Below are positions 9,305-17,398 of a stretch of DNA of 43,586 nucleotides, piece after piece (the first letter of the stretch is position 1; every line of letters starts with the position of its first letter). The position numbers and the translations under genes are program-made. Location of the stretch: positions 1 to 43,586 of the forward strand of contig JASJAZ010000021.1 in the NCBI GenBank assembly GCA_030066785.1, read 5' to 3'. The stretch is from Desulfobacterales bacterium. Lineage in GTDB: Bacteria > Desulfobacterota > Desulfobacteria > Desulfobacterales > JASJAZ01. The notes under the pieces are model-generated. The model saw only the letters and a program-made list of their open reading frames with translations. It searched no databases and was not told the DNA's origin.

Positions 9305-9847
9305 TCAAATGTCGGACGTCATCTCCTCAATCGTGAGGGAGTTATTGGTAAAAACACATAATGACGCGGCAATATTCAGAGATTCTGTTACAATCTGGCT
9401 GGCATCCAACTCAGAATGGTTTACAAGCGCAGTGGCCGCTGCCTGGGCACCTATGCTCCCGGATCCAATCGCAATTAAGTTTGCATCCGGTTCAATGACA
9501 TCACCATTTCCCGAAATAAGGTAAGTTTTTTGAGCATCCACCGCAATCATCAGCGCTTCAAGACGCCGCAGGTATTTATCGGTACGCCAGTCGCGCGCTA
9601 AATCTACGGCGCTACGGGTTAAGTTTCCATTGAATTTCTCAAGCTTGGCTTCCAGTCGATCAAATAGATTCAAGGCATCGGCCGTCGCCCCGGCAAATCC
9701 GACAATAATATTATCATTAAATATTCGACGCACTTTCTTGGCTTGATGTTTGACAATGGTATTATTTAAGGTCACTTGTCCATCACCGGCAACCGCCACC
9801 TTTTTATTGTGTCTAACCGCCAAAATTGTGGTGCTTCGAATATTCAT
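9305..9847 (-). CDS. hslV: ATP-dependent protease peptidase subunit HslV (ClpQ)
   Basis: A threonine peptidase related to proteasome beta subunits; two hexamers form the chamber capped by HslU. The mature N-terminus is expected at T6 (TTILAVRHNKKVAVAGDGQ), where Thr is the nucleophile. The conserved K (VRRI region) and the AGDGQVTL segment match the family. Five residues (MNIRS) precede that threonine, so the protein needs a short propeptide to be removed, unlike E. coli HslV where only Met is removed. The 180-residue length is normal. The AAAGGATC site supports the ATG at 9847. Confidence 0.96.
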   Translation of the reverse strand: MNIRSTTILAVRHNKKVAVAGDGQVTLNNTIVKHQAKKVRRIFNDNIIVGFAGATADALNLFDRLEAKLEKFNGNLTRSAVDLARDWRTDKYLRRLEALMIAVDAQKTYLISGNGDVIEPDANLIAIGSGSIGAQAAATALVNHSELDASQIVTESLNIAASLCVFTNNSLTIEEMTSDI

Positions 9848-9876
9848 GGTACGATCCTTTTCAATTAACCATTAAA

Positions 9877-10821
9877 TTATCGTCGCGGATGGGCTTTATC
9901 GTAAGTTTGCATCAATCGATCGATGCTGACATGTGTATATTTTTGGGTTGTAGAAAGATTTTCATGGCCCAACAGTTCTTGAACAACCCTTAAATCAGCA
10001 CCAGCATCCAACATATGGGTCGCAAACGAATGCCGAAGTGCATGGGGTGACACCGGCGTTGATAAACCACATTCACGAGCCAATTTATCCAGAATTCGGG
10101 CAATGGAGCGGGTCGTTAATCTGCCACCACGATTATTTAGAAACAACGGTTGATCCGCATTATTATTTTTATCCACGATAGGCCTGGGATGATTGATGCG
10201 TGCCTCAAGATAGGATTTGATGGCCTTTAGCGCTTTGCTTCCAATCGGCAAGATTCGTTCCTTGTTACCTTTGCCGCGCACTCGGATCAGTGCATTGTTA
10301 AAATCAATATCCTCTAAATTTAATCCGGCAAGTTCTGAAACCCTTATTCCACAAGAATACATCGCTTCAAACATAGCGCGGTTGCGTAACCCCAGGAGTG
10401 AATCGGTTTTTATAGAGTCCAACAACCGAAACATATCATCCACCGGCAAATATACCGGAATCGATCGCTGATGTTTGGGGGTTAATATTTCATCGGCGGG
10501 ATTTTCCGCCAAAACCCCCTGGCGCACCAGAAATCGCAGAAAAGATCTGATAGTTGCCAGTTTCCGCGCAATGGTTGCCTTTATATTACGCTGAAATAAA
10601 TCACCTAAATATCCCCGAATGGCCAGACTGTCGATTTGCTCAGCCGTCACTTGTGAAGAGGCCCTTTTTTTCTGTGAGGCCGCCTTATGGAAACCAGCCA
10701 TATAGGCTGCAAATTCTTTAAGATCATGAGCATAGGAACGCTGTGTGCTGCTAGCATAACCTTTTTCTGAAACCAGCACCTCCAGAAAAAGGGCGATTTG
10801 TTTTTGCAGCGAAACACTCAT
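9877..10821 (-). CDS. xerC: Tyrosine recombinase XerC
   Basis: A site-specific recombinase that resolves chromosome dimers at dif together with XerD. The SAM-like N-terminal DNA-binding domain (about 5-105) is followed by the catalytic domain with all active residues: R160 (CGIRVSELAGL), K184 (RGKGNKERI), H260 and R263 (PHALRHSFATHML), H286 (LLGHENLSTT) and the nucleophile Y295 (QKYTHVS). The 314-residue length is typical. The gene sits next to hslV-hslU, the same order as codV-codW-codX in Bacillus, which favours a housekeeping Xer over a phage or integron integrase. Its start overlaps the upstream HAD gene by 4 nt. Confidence 0.93.
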   Translation of the reverse strand: MSVSLQKQIALFLEVLVSEKGYASSTQRSYAHDLKEFAAYMAGFHKAASQKKRASSQVTAEQIDSLAIRGYLGDLFQRNIKATIARKLATIRSFLRFLVRQGVLAENPADEILTPKHQRSIPVYLPVDDMFRLLDSIKTDSLLGLRNRAMFEAMYSCGIRVSELAGLNLEDIDFNNALIRVRGKGNKERILPIGSKALKAIKSYLEARINHPRPIVDKNNNADQPLFLNNRGGRLTTRSIARILDKLARECGLSTPVSPHALRHSFATHMLDAGADLRVVQELLGHENLSTTQKYTHVSIDRLMQTYDKAHPRR

Positions 10822-11417
10822 GGGGTAGGTTTGTATCCGTTAAAATCGATCAATTTCGCAAGCGCTTGCCAATCCGAAACTTCAGTAAAGGGGTGCTCTT
10901 GGCGATTCCAGGGTTGACGAAAAAGAATCGGTCGGATGCCGGCGGCGGCCAGTGCGAAACACGTCTCCAACCGGTCCTCCACAAAATAGGCCATCTTGTG
11001 TTGCAAGAGAATACCAACTTTTTTATCAAAGCTGCCGGTGGCAACGATTTCCATGGTGGCCGCCACCGCCGGAAGCACGTGGTTTATCCATTCATCCAGG
11101 GAATCGGCGCTCGGACGCGCCGTAACAAACAGCAGCTTATTGGTTTGCTGTGCGATCTTAGTTAATATATTAATGGCGCCGGGAATAGGCTGCAGCCAAT
11201 GATTGCAGCGACCATCTAAAATTCTATCAATAATGGCATCAATTACATGCGACTCCAGCGCTAAGCATTCTTCCAGATCATAATCTGTAATGTCCTCATA
11301 CTCAATTGAGGTGATACCGAATTCGATTTGCGCAATTTGCAAAAATAAGCGCATCGTATCAGCCAGCACACCATCAAAATCAAACGCCATGCGAGCCGGA
11401 TCAATCCGATCTACCAT
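10818..11417 (-). CDS. HAD-superfamily hydrolase, nucleotidase-like
   Basis: A 199-residue soluble protein with the haloacid dehalogenase core. Motif I, DFDGVLAD (13-20), has the nucleophile D13 and the acid/base D15. Motif II is LFVTARPS with its threonine, and the late YFVEDRLET segment carries the acidic residues expected to hold Mg2+. The small, mostly helical cap after motif I resembles 5'(3')-deoxyribonucleotidase-like members, but the substrate cannot be read from sequence. It overlaps xerC by 4 nt, so the two are probably translated together. Confidence 0.8.
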   Translation of the reverse strand: MVDRIDPARMAFDFDGVLADTMRLFLQIAQIEFGITSIEYEDITDYDLEECLALESHVIDAIIDRILDGRCNHWLQPIPGAINILTKIAQQTNKLLFVTARPSADSLDEWINHVLPAVAATMEIVATGSFDKKVGILLQHKMAYFVEDRLETCFALAAAGIRPILFRQPWNRQEHPFTEVSDWQALAKLIDFNGYKPTP

Positions 11418-11452
11418 CCTGTAACCTAATGCAATCCGATCATTACAGAGTC

Positions 11453-11779
11453 TTAGGCCGCCCGGCGGGTTTTTTTCTTTAAGCGGCTGATACGTCGTCG
11501 ATAAACAGTTGCCATTTTTTTATCTTTGGCTTCCAAAGCCGCCTGGCGGGCGACCTTTAACGCTTGGATCTTTTGTTTTAAATCTTTAACCGAAGCATCG
11601 GTCTGCTTGACGGGCTCCTCAACAATGCCTCGGGCTGTTTTAATGGCCTCCAACAATTCAGCCTTGTTCATACCATGTACGCCCGTTAAGTCAGGTATTT
11701 CTTTGCCGATTTCCCTAAGTTCTTTAACTGTCATTTTATCAAGGGGCTTTTCGGTAACATCCTTTTTATCTTCGGTCAT
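11453..11779 (-). CDS. Small Rho-N (Rho termination factor N-terminal) domain protein
   Basis: A 108-residue protein. I place the start at the ATG at 11779 because an AAAGGAGAT ribosome site lies just upstream; a longer frame from 11800 would run through that site. Residues about 10-45 (LDKMTVKELREIGKEIPDL.. then MNKAELLEAI) match the SAP-like Rho N-terminal fold used for nucleic-acid binding. The C-terminus is a basic helix (VYRRRISRLKKKTRRAA). It has no ATPase domain, so it is not Rho. A nucleic-acid-binding role is inferred; the exact role is unknown. Slipin-nfeD transcription coming from upstream ends at a hairpin before it. Confidence 0.75.
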   Translation of the reverse strand: MTEDKKDVTEKPLDKMTVKELREIGKEIPDLTGVHGMNKAELLEAIKTARGIVEEPVKQTDASVKDLKQKIQALKVARQAALEAKDKKMATVYRRRISRLKKKTRRAA

Positions 11780-11811
11780 GGTTGTAAGATCTCCTTTCAA
11801 TTTCTATTCGC

Positions 11812-11847
11812 AAAACACAAGCGGAGGCTCTAAGCCCCCGCTGTTTT
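11812..11847 (-). terminator. Intrinsic terminator after the slipin gene
   Basis: On the minus strand AGCGGGGGC (833-842 side) pairs with GCCTCCGCT over 9 bp (11820-11828 with 11834-11842, one G-U) around a 5-nt loop. It is followed by TGTGTTTTG. It lies about 70 nt after the slipin stop and just upstream of the Rho-N gene. Confidence 0.65.
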
Positions 11848-11912
11848 AAGCCCTAAGTGCCAAAATCATCCGTGCTCATAGAACAATTCACTTTAAAATG
11901 TCAATAGCTTCC

Positions 11913-12689
11913 TCATGAACTCGTTTGCGAATCATTTTCTTCCTGGTCATATAATTTGATAAGCGGCCTAAACAAATCGATTGGTATCGGAAAAATGGTA
12001 GTCGAATTGCTTTCGGTCGACATTTCGTTGACGGTCTGTAAATAGCGAAGCTGCAAAGCAACCGGATGTTTTTCAATTATCCCTGAAGCTTCCGCCAGTT
12101 TAGCTGCGGCTTGGTATTCACCTTCAGCGTTAATCACCTTAGCCCGTCGTTCTCTTTCAGCCTCAGCCTGTCTGGCCATAGCTCTTTGCATTTCCTGGGG
12201 CAAATCAATGTGTTTGAGTTCAACCGTAGCAACCTTGATCCCCCACGGATCCGTATGGGTGTCTAAAATTTCCTGTAATTCATCATTGATCTTCTCACGC
12301 TCGGCTAACAGTTCATCCAATTCTGCCTGACCGCATACGCTGCGCAACGTAGTCTGGGCCAATTGGGCCATAGCATAATTATAGTTTTCGACTTCGATAA
12401 TGGCCTTATTGGGATCAATCACCCGAAAATAGATGACGGCATTGACTTTCACCGAAACATTATCCCGGGTGATCACATCTTGCGGATCCACATCCATGGC
12501 CACTAATCTGAGACTGACCCTGACCATTTTATCAATTACCGGAATTAAGATAATCAAACCTGGCCCTTTAGACCTTAAAACTCTTCCCAAACGAAAAATA
12601 ACCGCTCGTTCATATTCATTAAGTACGCGAATGGCTGCCGAAAGAAAAAGAATGACTAAAATAATGATGAGAATTGCCGTGTAAAGCAT
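11913..12689 (-). CDS. SPFH/band 7 protein, slipin (stomatin-like)
   Basis: A 258-residue membrane-anchored protein. The best start is the ATG at 12689 (MLYTAILI), which has GGGAGGA nine nt upstream; the open frame extends to 12749 but that part covers the ribosome site. Residues 1-20 form a hydrophobic hairpin anchor, then the SPFH domain starts at [34 protein letters not shown] and the helical [17 protein letters not shown] are slipin hallmarks. Slipins form oligomeric membrane microdomain scaffolds and are partners and substrates of NfeD proteases (family knowledge). The nfeD gene lies directly upstream, which supports that pairing. Confidence 0.92.
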   Translation of the reverse strand: MLYTAILIIILVILFLSAAIRVLNEYERAVIFRLGRVLRSKGPGLIILIPVIDKMVRVSLRLVAMDVDPQDVITRDNVSVKVNAVIYFRVIDPNKAIIEVENYNYAMAQLAQTTLRSVCGQAELDELLAEREKINDELQEILDTHTDPWGIKVATVELKHIDLPQEMQRAMARQAEAERERRAKVINAEGEYQAAAKLAEASGIIEKHPVALQLRYLQTVNEMSTESNSTTIFPIPIDLFRPLIKLYDQEENDSQTSS

Positions 12690-12755
12690 GACAACATTCC
12701 TCCCGTTACAGGTTATTAATGGTTGATCTTCATAAGAAACGCCAAGCAATTAAGC

Positions 12756-14033
12756 TTAAGACAAAGCCTCGACCTCTAAAACCAACCCCTCAATTTTCAC
12801 TACCCTTACCTTGGTATCGGCCTGGATCGGATCTTTGGCTGTCGCTTTCCAAAGTTCGCCATGAACCATCACTTTGCCTTCCGGCGCAATCGGCTGCTTG
12901 ACGATACCGACTTTTCCAATAAGGCCTTGGGCGCCGGTGCGCGGTTTCATCACCTGGGATTTAAACGCGATGCTGGCCACCACAATGAAAAATCCTGATA
13001 TCAGAATAAACGTCGGTAAAAACACTTGCCAGGATAGCTTGGTCTCCGGCCCGTCGCCATCAAACAGCATGAGCGAACCCAGCAAGAGGGCAGTTGTTCC
13101 CGCGACGCTTAGCAAACCGTAGCTGGTGATTTTGATTTCCATGATAAACAGGATAAGCGCCAAAATGATCAGCAGAATGCCCGCGTAGTTGATCGGCAGG
13201 GTCTGCATCGCAAAAAATGCCAAAATGAGTGAAATACCCCCGATAACACCCGGAAAGACCGCTCCGGGATTTGACAGTTCAAAATAAATCCCGGCCAAAC
13301 CCATAAGAAGAAGGATGTAGGCGATGTTGGGATTGCTGATGGTTTTTAATATCTTGGTTCGAAGATTTTCACGCATAACTGTTTGCTGGGCGCCTTTGAG
13401 CTCAAGGACCCCTTTGGATTCTACCTTGCGTCCGTCGATCTGTTTGATCAAATCCGCCATGTCTGAAGCCACCAAATCGATGATATTCTCTTTTAGCGCT
13501 TCCGATTCCGTCACCGAAACTGCTTCGCGTACCGCCTGCTCAGCCCATTTTGCGTTGCGGTTGTTTCTGTTAGCAATACTTTTGACATAAGCTACCATGT
13601 CGTTCATTACTTTGTTCTTCGTGGTTTCATCCATTTTGCCGCCGCCCATCCCCACAGGACTGGCCGCACCGATATTGGTTCCTGGTGCCATGGCGGCAAT
13701 ATCGGCAGCCATCGTAATCATCACGCCCGCCGATGCCGCCCGTGCTCCGCTGGGCGACACATAAACCACCACCGGAATTCGACTGGCGTAAATCGCTTTT
13801 ACAATCTTGCGCATAGCATCCGCCAAGCCGCCCGGCGTATCCAGAGTGATAATAATGCAAAGCCCGCTGTTCTCGTTGGCAGCTTGTATGCTGGATTCGA
13901 TATAATCAGCAACTCCCGGGTTAATACTACCAGAGACGTTGATGATAAATATGTCTTTGGCACCAGCAGTACCGGGACCCCCCAACCATAGAAGCAAAGC
14001 GATCAAAAAAAACATTATCTGCCTTAATTTCAT
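12756..14033 (-). CDS. nfeD: NfeD-family membrane serine protease (long form)
   Basis: A 425-residue membrane protein. Its N-terminal signal sequence (1-25) is followed by a ClpP/SppA-like protease domain (about 28-220), several membrane segments (about 235-345) and a C-terminal NfeD OB-fold (about 365-425). By comparison with the archaeal protease PH1510, the catalytic dyad is probably S101 (in AASAGVMI) and K141 (in KNKVMND). LDTPGGL and MAPGTNIGAASPV are conserved family segments. It overlaps the uracil-DNA glycosylase gene by 4 nt and is followed by the slipin gene. Membrane protein quality control of the slipin assembly is inferred from the family. Confidence 0.92.
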   Translation of the reverse strand: MKLRQIMFFLIALLLWLGGPGTAGAKDIFIINVSGSINPGVADYIESSIQAANENSGLCIIITLDTPGGLADAMRKIVKAIYASRIPVVVYVSPSGARAASAGVMITMAADIAAMAPGTNIGAASPVGMGGGKMDETTKNKVMNDMVAYVKSIANRNNRNAKWAEQAVREAVSVTESEALKENIIDLVASDMADLIKQIDGRKVESKGVLELKGAQQTVMRENLRTKILKTISNPNIAYILLLMGLAGIYFELSNPGAVFPGVIGGISLILAFFAMQTLPINYAGILLIILALILFIMEIKITSYGLLSVAGTTALLLGSLMLFDGDGPETKLSWQVFLPTFILISGFFIVVASIAFKSQVMKPRTGAQGLIGKVGIVKQPIAPEGKVMVHGELWKATAKDPIQADTKVRVVKIEGLVLEVEALS

Positions 14034-14725
14034 ATATTTAGTTCCTTCATTATTAATTTAATATCCTCCCACACATCCCGTTTACGATCCGGATTACGCA
14101 ACAGGTAGGCGGGATGATATGTGGGCATGACACGGATACCCATGCTCGTACGCCAATTGCCCCTTAACCGCGATATCGGCGATTTCGTCTGCAACAGCGC
14201 TTGAGCGGCCACCGATCCTAAAGTGCAAATAAATTGGGGCTTTATAACTTCAATTTGACGATGTAAAAACGGTAAACAGGTTTTAATTTCATCTGACAAC
14301 GGTGTCCGATTACCAGGAGGACGGCATTTAATAATATTGGCGATATAAACATCGGCCCGATTCAATTGCATGGCCTGAATTATCTTCGTCAACAGCTGAC
14401 CAGCCGCACCCACAAATGGCTTACCCGTCTGATCCTCGTCAAAACCGGGACCTTCACCAACAAACATCAAACGCGCATTAGGACTGCCCTCTCCAAATAC
14501 AATATAGCTGCGCCGTTTCCACAATCGGCAGCGCTGGCATTCGCCCAGATCTTGGCGCACAACTTCAAGGGTCTCATGATGATACTCAGCTGAGGCCTGC
14601 CATTTTTCAAGTGCCTGCAAGCTTGTTGCTTGGCATTCAAATCCATTGCAGCCCAGGTCCTCAAAAAAACGGAATGTATCAGCAATGGCTTTGATAGTAA
14701 TATCAATTTCCTGCCGAATGCTCAT
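14030..14725 (-). CDS. Uracil-DNA glycosylase, family 4 (Fe-S type)
   Basis: Removes uracil from DNA to start base-excision repair. Family 4 features are GEGPGFDEDQTGKPFVGAAG (90-109), the PTYHPAYLLRNP motif (201-212, with H204) and four cysteines spaced to hold a [4Fe-4S] cluster: C63, C66, C134 and C150. The 16-residue gap between the last two (KCRPPGNRTP..KTC) matches the thermophilic family 4 enzymes. The 231 residues include about 55 extra at the N-terminus. The ATGA overlap with nfeD makes them one unit, though no functional link is known. Confidence 0.93.
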   Translation of the reverse strand: MSIRQEIDITIKAIADTFRFFEDLGCNGFECQATSLQALEKWQASAEYHHETLEVVRQDLGECQRCRLWKRRSYIVFGEGSPNARLMFVGEGPGFDEDQTGKPFVGAAGQLLTKIIQAMQLNRADVYIANIIKCRPPGNRTPLSDEIKTCLPFLHRQIEVIKPQFICTLGSVAAQALLQTKSPISRLRGNWRTSMGIRVMPTYHPAYLLRNPDRKRDVWEDIKLIMKELNI

Positions 14726-14850
14726 GACTTGTCAATAGTAGGACGGGAATGGCGCTAAAAGCGTAAACACGGCTCAAAAATATGTCGACTTGAGCTTGAA
14801 AACGCAACAGATTCAATGATGGGCTCTCGAAACGACCAATACAACCGATT

Positions 14851-16074
14851 TCACAAACGGTTTGACATTTTTAATATAACATCCAGAAGTTTATCTGCAA
14901 CTTCATCTTTTTTCAACATGGGCAAGGCTTTATTTGAGCCATCTTTACAATAGATGGTGACTTGATTTGTATTTGCACCGAAACCGGATCCTTCAGAACC
15001 AACGATGTTGCCCACAATCATATCAAGATTTTTTTCAGATAGCTTACCTTGTGCATAGCTTTCTAATTCTTGGGTTTCAGCAGCAAAACCGACCAATATC
15101 TGCTTGTTTTTCCGTTGGCCCAATTCCAATAAAATATCTTGGGTTTTTTCAAGTTTTAGATTTAGCGTGTCTTTTTGTTTTTTGATTTTTTGCGCCTTTT
15201 GCGTGCTTGGTCGGTAATCGCAGACCGCTGCCGTTTTAATAATGATGTCAAAATCAGCCGCACAATTAAATACAGCCTCCGCCATTTCATGCGCGCTCTC
15301 GACACGCAGCACTTGAACATTATTGGGATCGGCAAGATGACAGGGACCACTAATAAGGGTGACCGACGCCCCGCGATATTCCGCTGCGCGGGCAACCGTG
15401 AACCCCATTTTTCCACTGGATGGGTTGCTAATGTAACGTACAGGATCAATCGGCTCTTGGGTAGGTCCCGCTGTTACCAACACTTTGCACCCTGTGAAAT
15501 CTTTGGGCGCAAGATAACTGCAAATACGGTCAACGATATCTTCTGGATCAGGTAGACGCCCTGGTCCTATGGTGCCACATGCCAATGTACCCGAGTCGGG
15601 GGTAATTACAAACTTACCATCACCCTTTAAAATACCTAAATTACGCTGCACCGGTTGACTTTCATACATATGGGTATTCATCGATGGACAAATAATTACC
15701 GGTGCAGTAACGGCGGTCATGAAAGTGCTTAACGGATCATCCGCTATGCCGTTGGCCAATTTTCCGATGATATTGGCCGTCGCCGGTGCAACAACCACCG
15801 CATCAGCCTCATTAGCCCAATCAATGTGCTTGATCGTAGCCTCCTCACCCTTTTCAAAAAGGGAGGTCAGCACAGAACGGCCGGATAAAGCCTCAAAAGT
15901 TATGGGACCCACAAACCATTGGGCATTTTCGGTCATAATTGTTCGTACGTTGGCATCAGCTTTAACAAGTAATCGCAATAGTTCGACACTTTTATAGGCC
16001 GCAATTCCGCCGCAGACGCCCAACACTATATTTTTGTTCGTCAGCTTGCTTGGAAATTCCAGATTCAATCTCAT
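14851..16074 (-). CDS. coaBC: Bifunctional phosphopantothenoylcysteine decarboxylase / phosphopantothenate--cysteine ligase
   Basis: Catalyses two steps of coenzyme A synthesis: ligation of cysteine to 4'-phosphopantothenate, then FMN-dependent decarboxylation. The N-terminal CoaC half (about 1-190) shows GVCGGIAAYKSVELLR, the PSMNTHMYESQ substrate clamp and ACGTIGPGRLPDPEDI with the active cysteine. The C-terminal CoaB half (about 195-407) starts with LVTAGPTQEPIDPVRYI and NPSSGKMG. The KKQKDTLNLKLEKTQDIL segment matches the CTP-binding region. The 407-residue length is standard for the fusion. Confidence 0.96.
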   Translation of the reverse strand: MRLNLEFPSKLTNKNIVLGVCGGIAAYKSVELLRLLVKADANVRTIMTENAQWFVGPITFEALSGRSVLTSLFEKGEEATIKHIDWANEADAVVVAPATANIIGKLANGIADDPLSTFMTAVTAPVIICPSMNTHMYESQPVQRNLGILKGDGKFVITPDSGTLACGTIGPGRLPDPEDIVDRICSYLAPKDFTGCKVLVTAGPTQEPIDPVRYISNPSSGKMGFTVARAAEYRGASVTLISGPCHLADPNNVQVLRVESAHEMAEAVFNCAADFDIIIKTAAVCDYRPSTQKAQKIKKQKDTLNLKLEKTQDILLELGQRKNKQILVGFAAETQELESYAQGKLSEKNLDMIVGNIVGSEGSGFGANTNQVTIYCKDGSNKALPMLKKDEVADKLLDVILKMSNRL

Positions 16075-16097
16075 CGTATGGGTCCTGCAATAGCCAA

Positions 16098-16565
16098 TTA
16101 TTCAAAAACTCTGGGGTTTGTTTTGCTCATAGAGGGCGCCACCCATACCTCAGTAAGGGTTGAAAATCCTGATTCTTCGATATGGATAATGCACCAGCGA
16201 TTGGCTTTATAGTAAAGCAATATGGTCCGAGAGGATTTAAAGGCGCTGACGGGCTCCCAATTATCCTTTAGCATATTGTTCTCAAAAAAAACGACTAGCG
16301 AAGAAGTGTCAACCCGCCCCTTCAGGGCAAGTACGCCTGTTGTGGAACCGGGCGTATTAATTGTAAAAGACGATTTGGCATCCCTTTTCAGTTCGCCCGG
16401 AACCAAAACATCGTCAAAATCATGGTAGCGAGGCGCAACCCCTTTGGGTTTGGCGGATGCGGGTTTATTTTGAGCCTCCCCCTTGGTAATCGTACAAGCG
16501 GTCAATCCTACCAGAAACACCGCCAAAACAATCCTGGACATAATAACTTTACAATGTTTCGTCAT
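16098..16565 (-). CDS. Uncharacterised lipoprotein
   Basis: A 155-residue predicted lipoprotein. The signal peptide ends in the lipobox L21-T22-A23-C24, giving a mature protein that begins CTITKGEA. Alternative starts exist at M1 and M9; the second would give a more ordinary signal length. After a Lys/Pro/Ala-rich linker comes PRYHDFDDVLVPGELK and a compact domain (FTINTPGSTTGVLALKGRV.., VVFFENNMLKDNWEPVSAF, RTILLYYKANRWCIIHIEE). I recognise this only as a conserved small envelope domain and assign no function. It lies 24 bp upstream of coaBC on the same strand. Confidence 0.7.
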   Translation of the reverse strand: MTKHCKVIMSRIVLAVFLVGLTACTITKGEAQNKPASAKPKGVAPRYHDFDDVLVPGELKRDAKSSFTINTPGSTTGVLALKGRVDTSSLVVFFENNMLKDNWEPVSAFKSSRTILLYYKANRWCIIHIEESGFSTLTEVWVAPSMSKTNPRVFE

Positions 16566-16626
16566 TTTTCCATTCCCATGTATGCTTAAGATTAATAAAA
16601 ATTTTCGAACAATAGTTTTCTTTCTT

Positions 16627-16740
16627 CTATTTTGGACATGTTACATCAAAATAGAGCACCCTAATGCGACGCTTTCATACGTCGAATCAGACGCTGGCTC
16701 GGCAACGTTTCTTTTGATCCGTGCTCCCTCAAATAAAGGT
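16627..16740. other. Structured non-coding stretch within the 16566-16820 gap
   Basis: No reading frame of note fills this 255-bp gap. CTATTTTG (16627-16634) pairs with CAAAATAG (16647-16654). Next, GAGCAC (16654-16659) pairs with GTGCTC (16721-16726), enclosing a smaller stem CGACG/CGTCG (16667-16671 with 16680-16684). The sequence CTAATGC also recurs at 16661 and 16746. The piece is less AT-rich than the flanking gap. It could be a small RNA or a cis element on either strand; I cannot match it to a known class. Confidence 0.35.
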
Positions 16741-16820
16741 AAGCACTAATGCACCATATTGAGATAGAAGCATCAGGATTTTCAAGACCTAGCCCGCAGC
16801 GCGCGCCTGAGTTGGACTTA

Positions 16821-17096
16821 CTATAATTGACCTTGAAGCTTTTTGAGCTTTTGCAAACGTTTGTAACGTATGAGTAATTTAACCCATTTATCTAAAAGCA
16901 ACGATAAGTTGGGCGGCAGCGTCGGCTGATTTTTTTTTATTTCAAGCTCAACTTCAACCAAGGCCTGTTGAAGGTCCTGGCGGTCAGGCGCCTTTTCCAA
17001 TAGATAGCGATAAATATCAGCTGCACGGTCATAATAGCCTTGACTGGCATACACTCTGGCCATGGTAGCAGTATAAAACGCTTTGTCATCTGTCAT
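16821..17096 (-). CDS. Small tetratricopeptide-repeat protein
   Basis: A 91-residue protein with one clear TPR unit and part of another (about 6-50): FYTATMARVYASQGYYDRAADIYRYLLEKAPDRQDL, with the W/Y-G-A-P spacing of the motif. A basic, leucine-rich tail follows (LIRYKRLQKLKKLQ). It has no signal peptide. It overlaps the upstream ftsB-like gene by 4 nt (17093-17096) and is thus the third gene of a murJ-ftsB-TPR operon. A scaffolding role in cell-envelope growth is a guess from context only. Confidence 0.75.
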   Translation of the reverse strand: MTDDKAFYTATMARVYASQGYYDRAADIYRYLLEKAPDRQDLQQALVEVELEIKKNQPTLPPNLSLLLDKWVKLLIRYKRLQKLKKLQGQL

Positions 17097-17398
17097 TTTT
17101 CGGCTTTCGTCCCACCTGTTTGTTTAAATTTCAGAATAACTTCGTCCTTACCAATGACACCCAATTCCTGACGGGCGATATGCTCAATATATTCCGGATC
17201 ATCTTTTAGACGCTCAATTTCCCGATACAGAGATAAATTTTCACGCGTAATTCCACTGTTGGTTTGAATCAGCGTTTTTTTATGTTTTCTCAAGCGCTGT
17301 AAATCTATAAAACCGTGGTCGCTAAATACAATAAAAAGCAGTAAGGCTAAAAGCGCAGACGCAGCCAAATAAATGGTTGCTTTTTGTTTGGGGTTCAT
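17093..17398 (-). CDS. ftsB: Septum formation initiator FtsB/DivIC-like
   Basis: A 101-residue bitopic membrane protein. Its short cytoplasmic start is followed by one membrane segment (about 8-26, TIYLAASALLALLLFIVF), a periplasmic coiled coil (about 33-67) and the conserved end DDPEYIEHIARQELGVIGKDEVIL. In the divisome FtsB works with FtsL and FtsQ to license septal wall synthesis (family knowledge). It overlaps murJ by 4 nt and the TPR gene by 4 nt, tying cell division to lipid II export. Confidence 0.87.
   Translation of the reverse strand: MNPKQKATIYLAASALLALLLFIVFSDHGFIDLQRLRKHKKTLIQTNSGITRENLSLYREIERLKDDPEYIEHIARQELGVIGKDEVILKFKQTGGTKAEK

Noticed and set aside
9877-10821. The tyrosine recombinase as a phage or integron integrase
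   Set aside because: It lies next to hslV-hslU in the housekeeping order, has the XerC length, and no attachment site, tRNA junction or phage gene is near.
11780-11800. Upstream ATG (11800) as the start of the Rho-N protein
   Set aside because: The frame from it runs through the strong AAAGGAGAT ribosome site that serves the ATG at 11779.
12690-12749. Upstream start of slipin at 12749
   Set aside because: The GGGAGGA site nine nt before the ATG at 12689 fits the shorter, family-like protein; the extension has no conserved sequence.
16651-16740. Possible SAM-type riboswitch on the plus strand, suggested by GGCTCGGCAACG
   Set aside because: The kink-turn GATGA and the other conserved blocks of SAM-I or SAM-IV are not present, and the plus strand leads to no metabolic gene.
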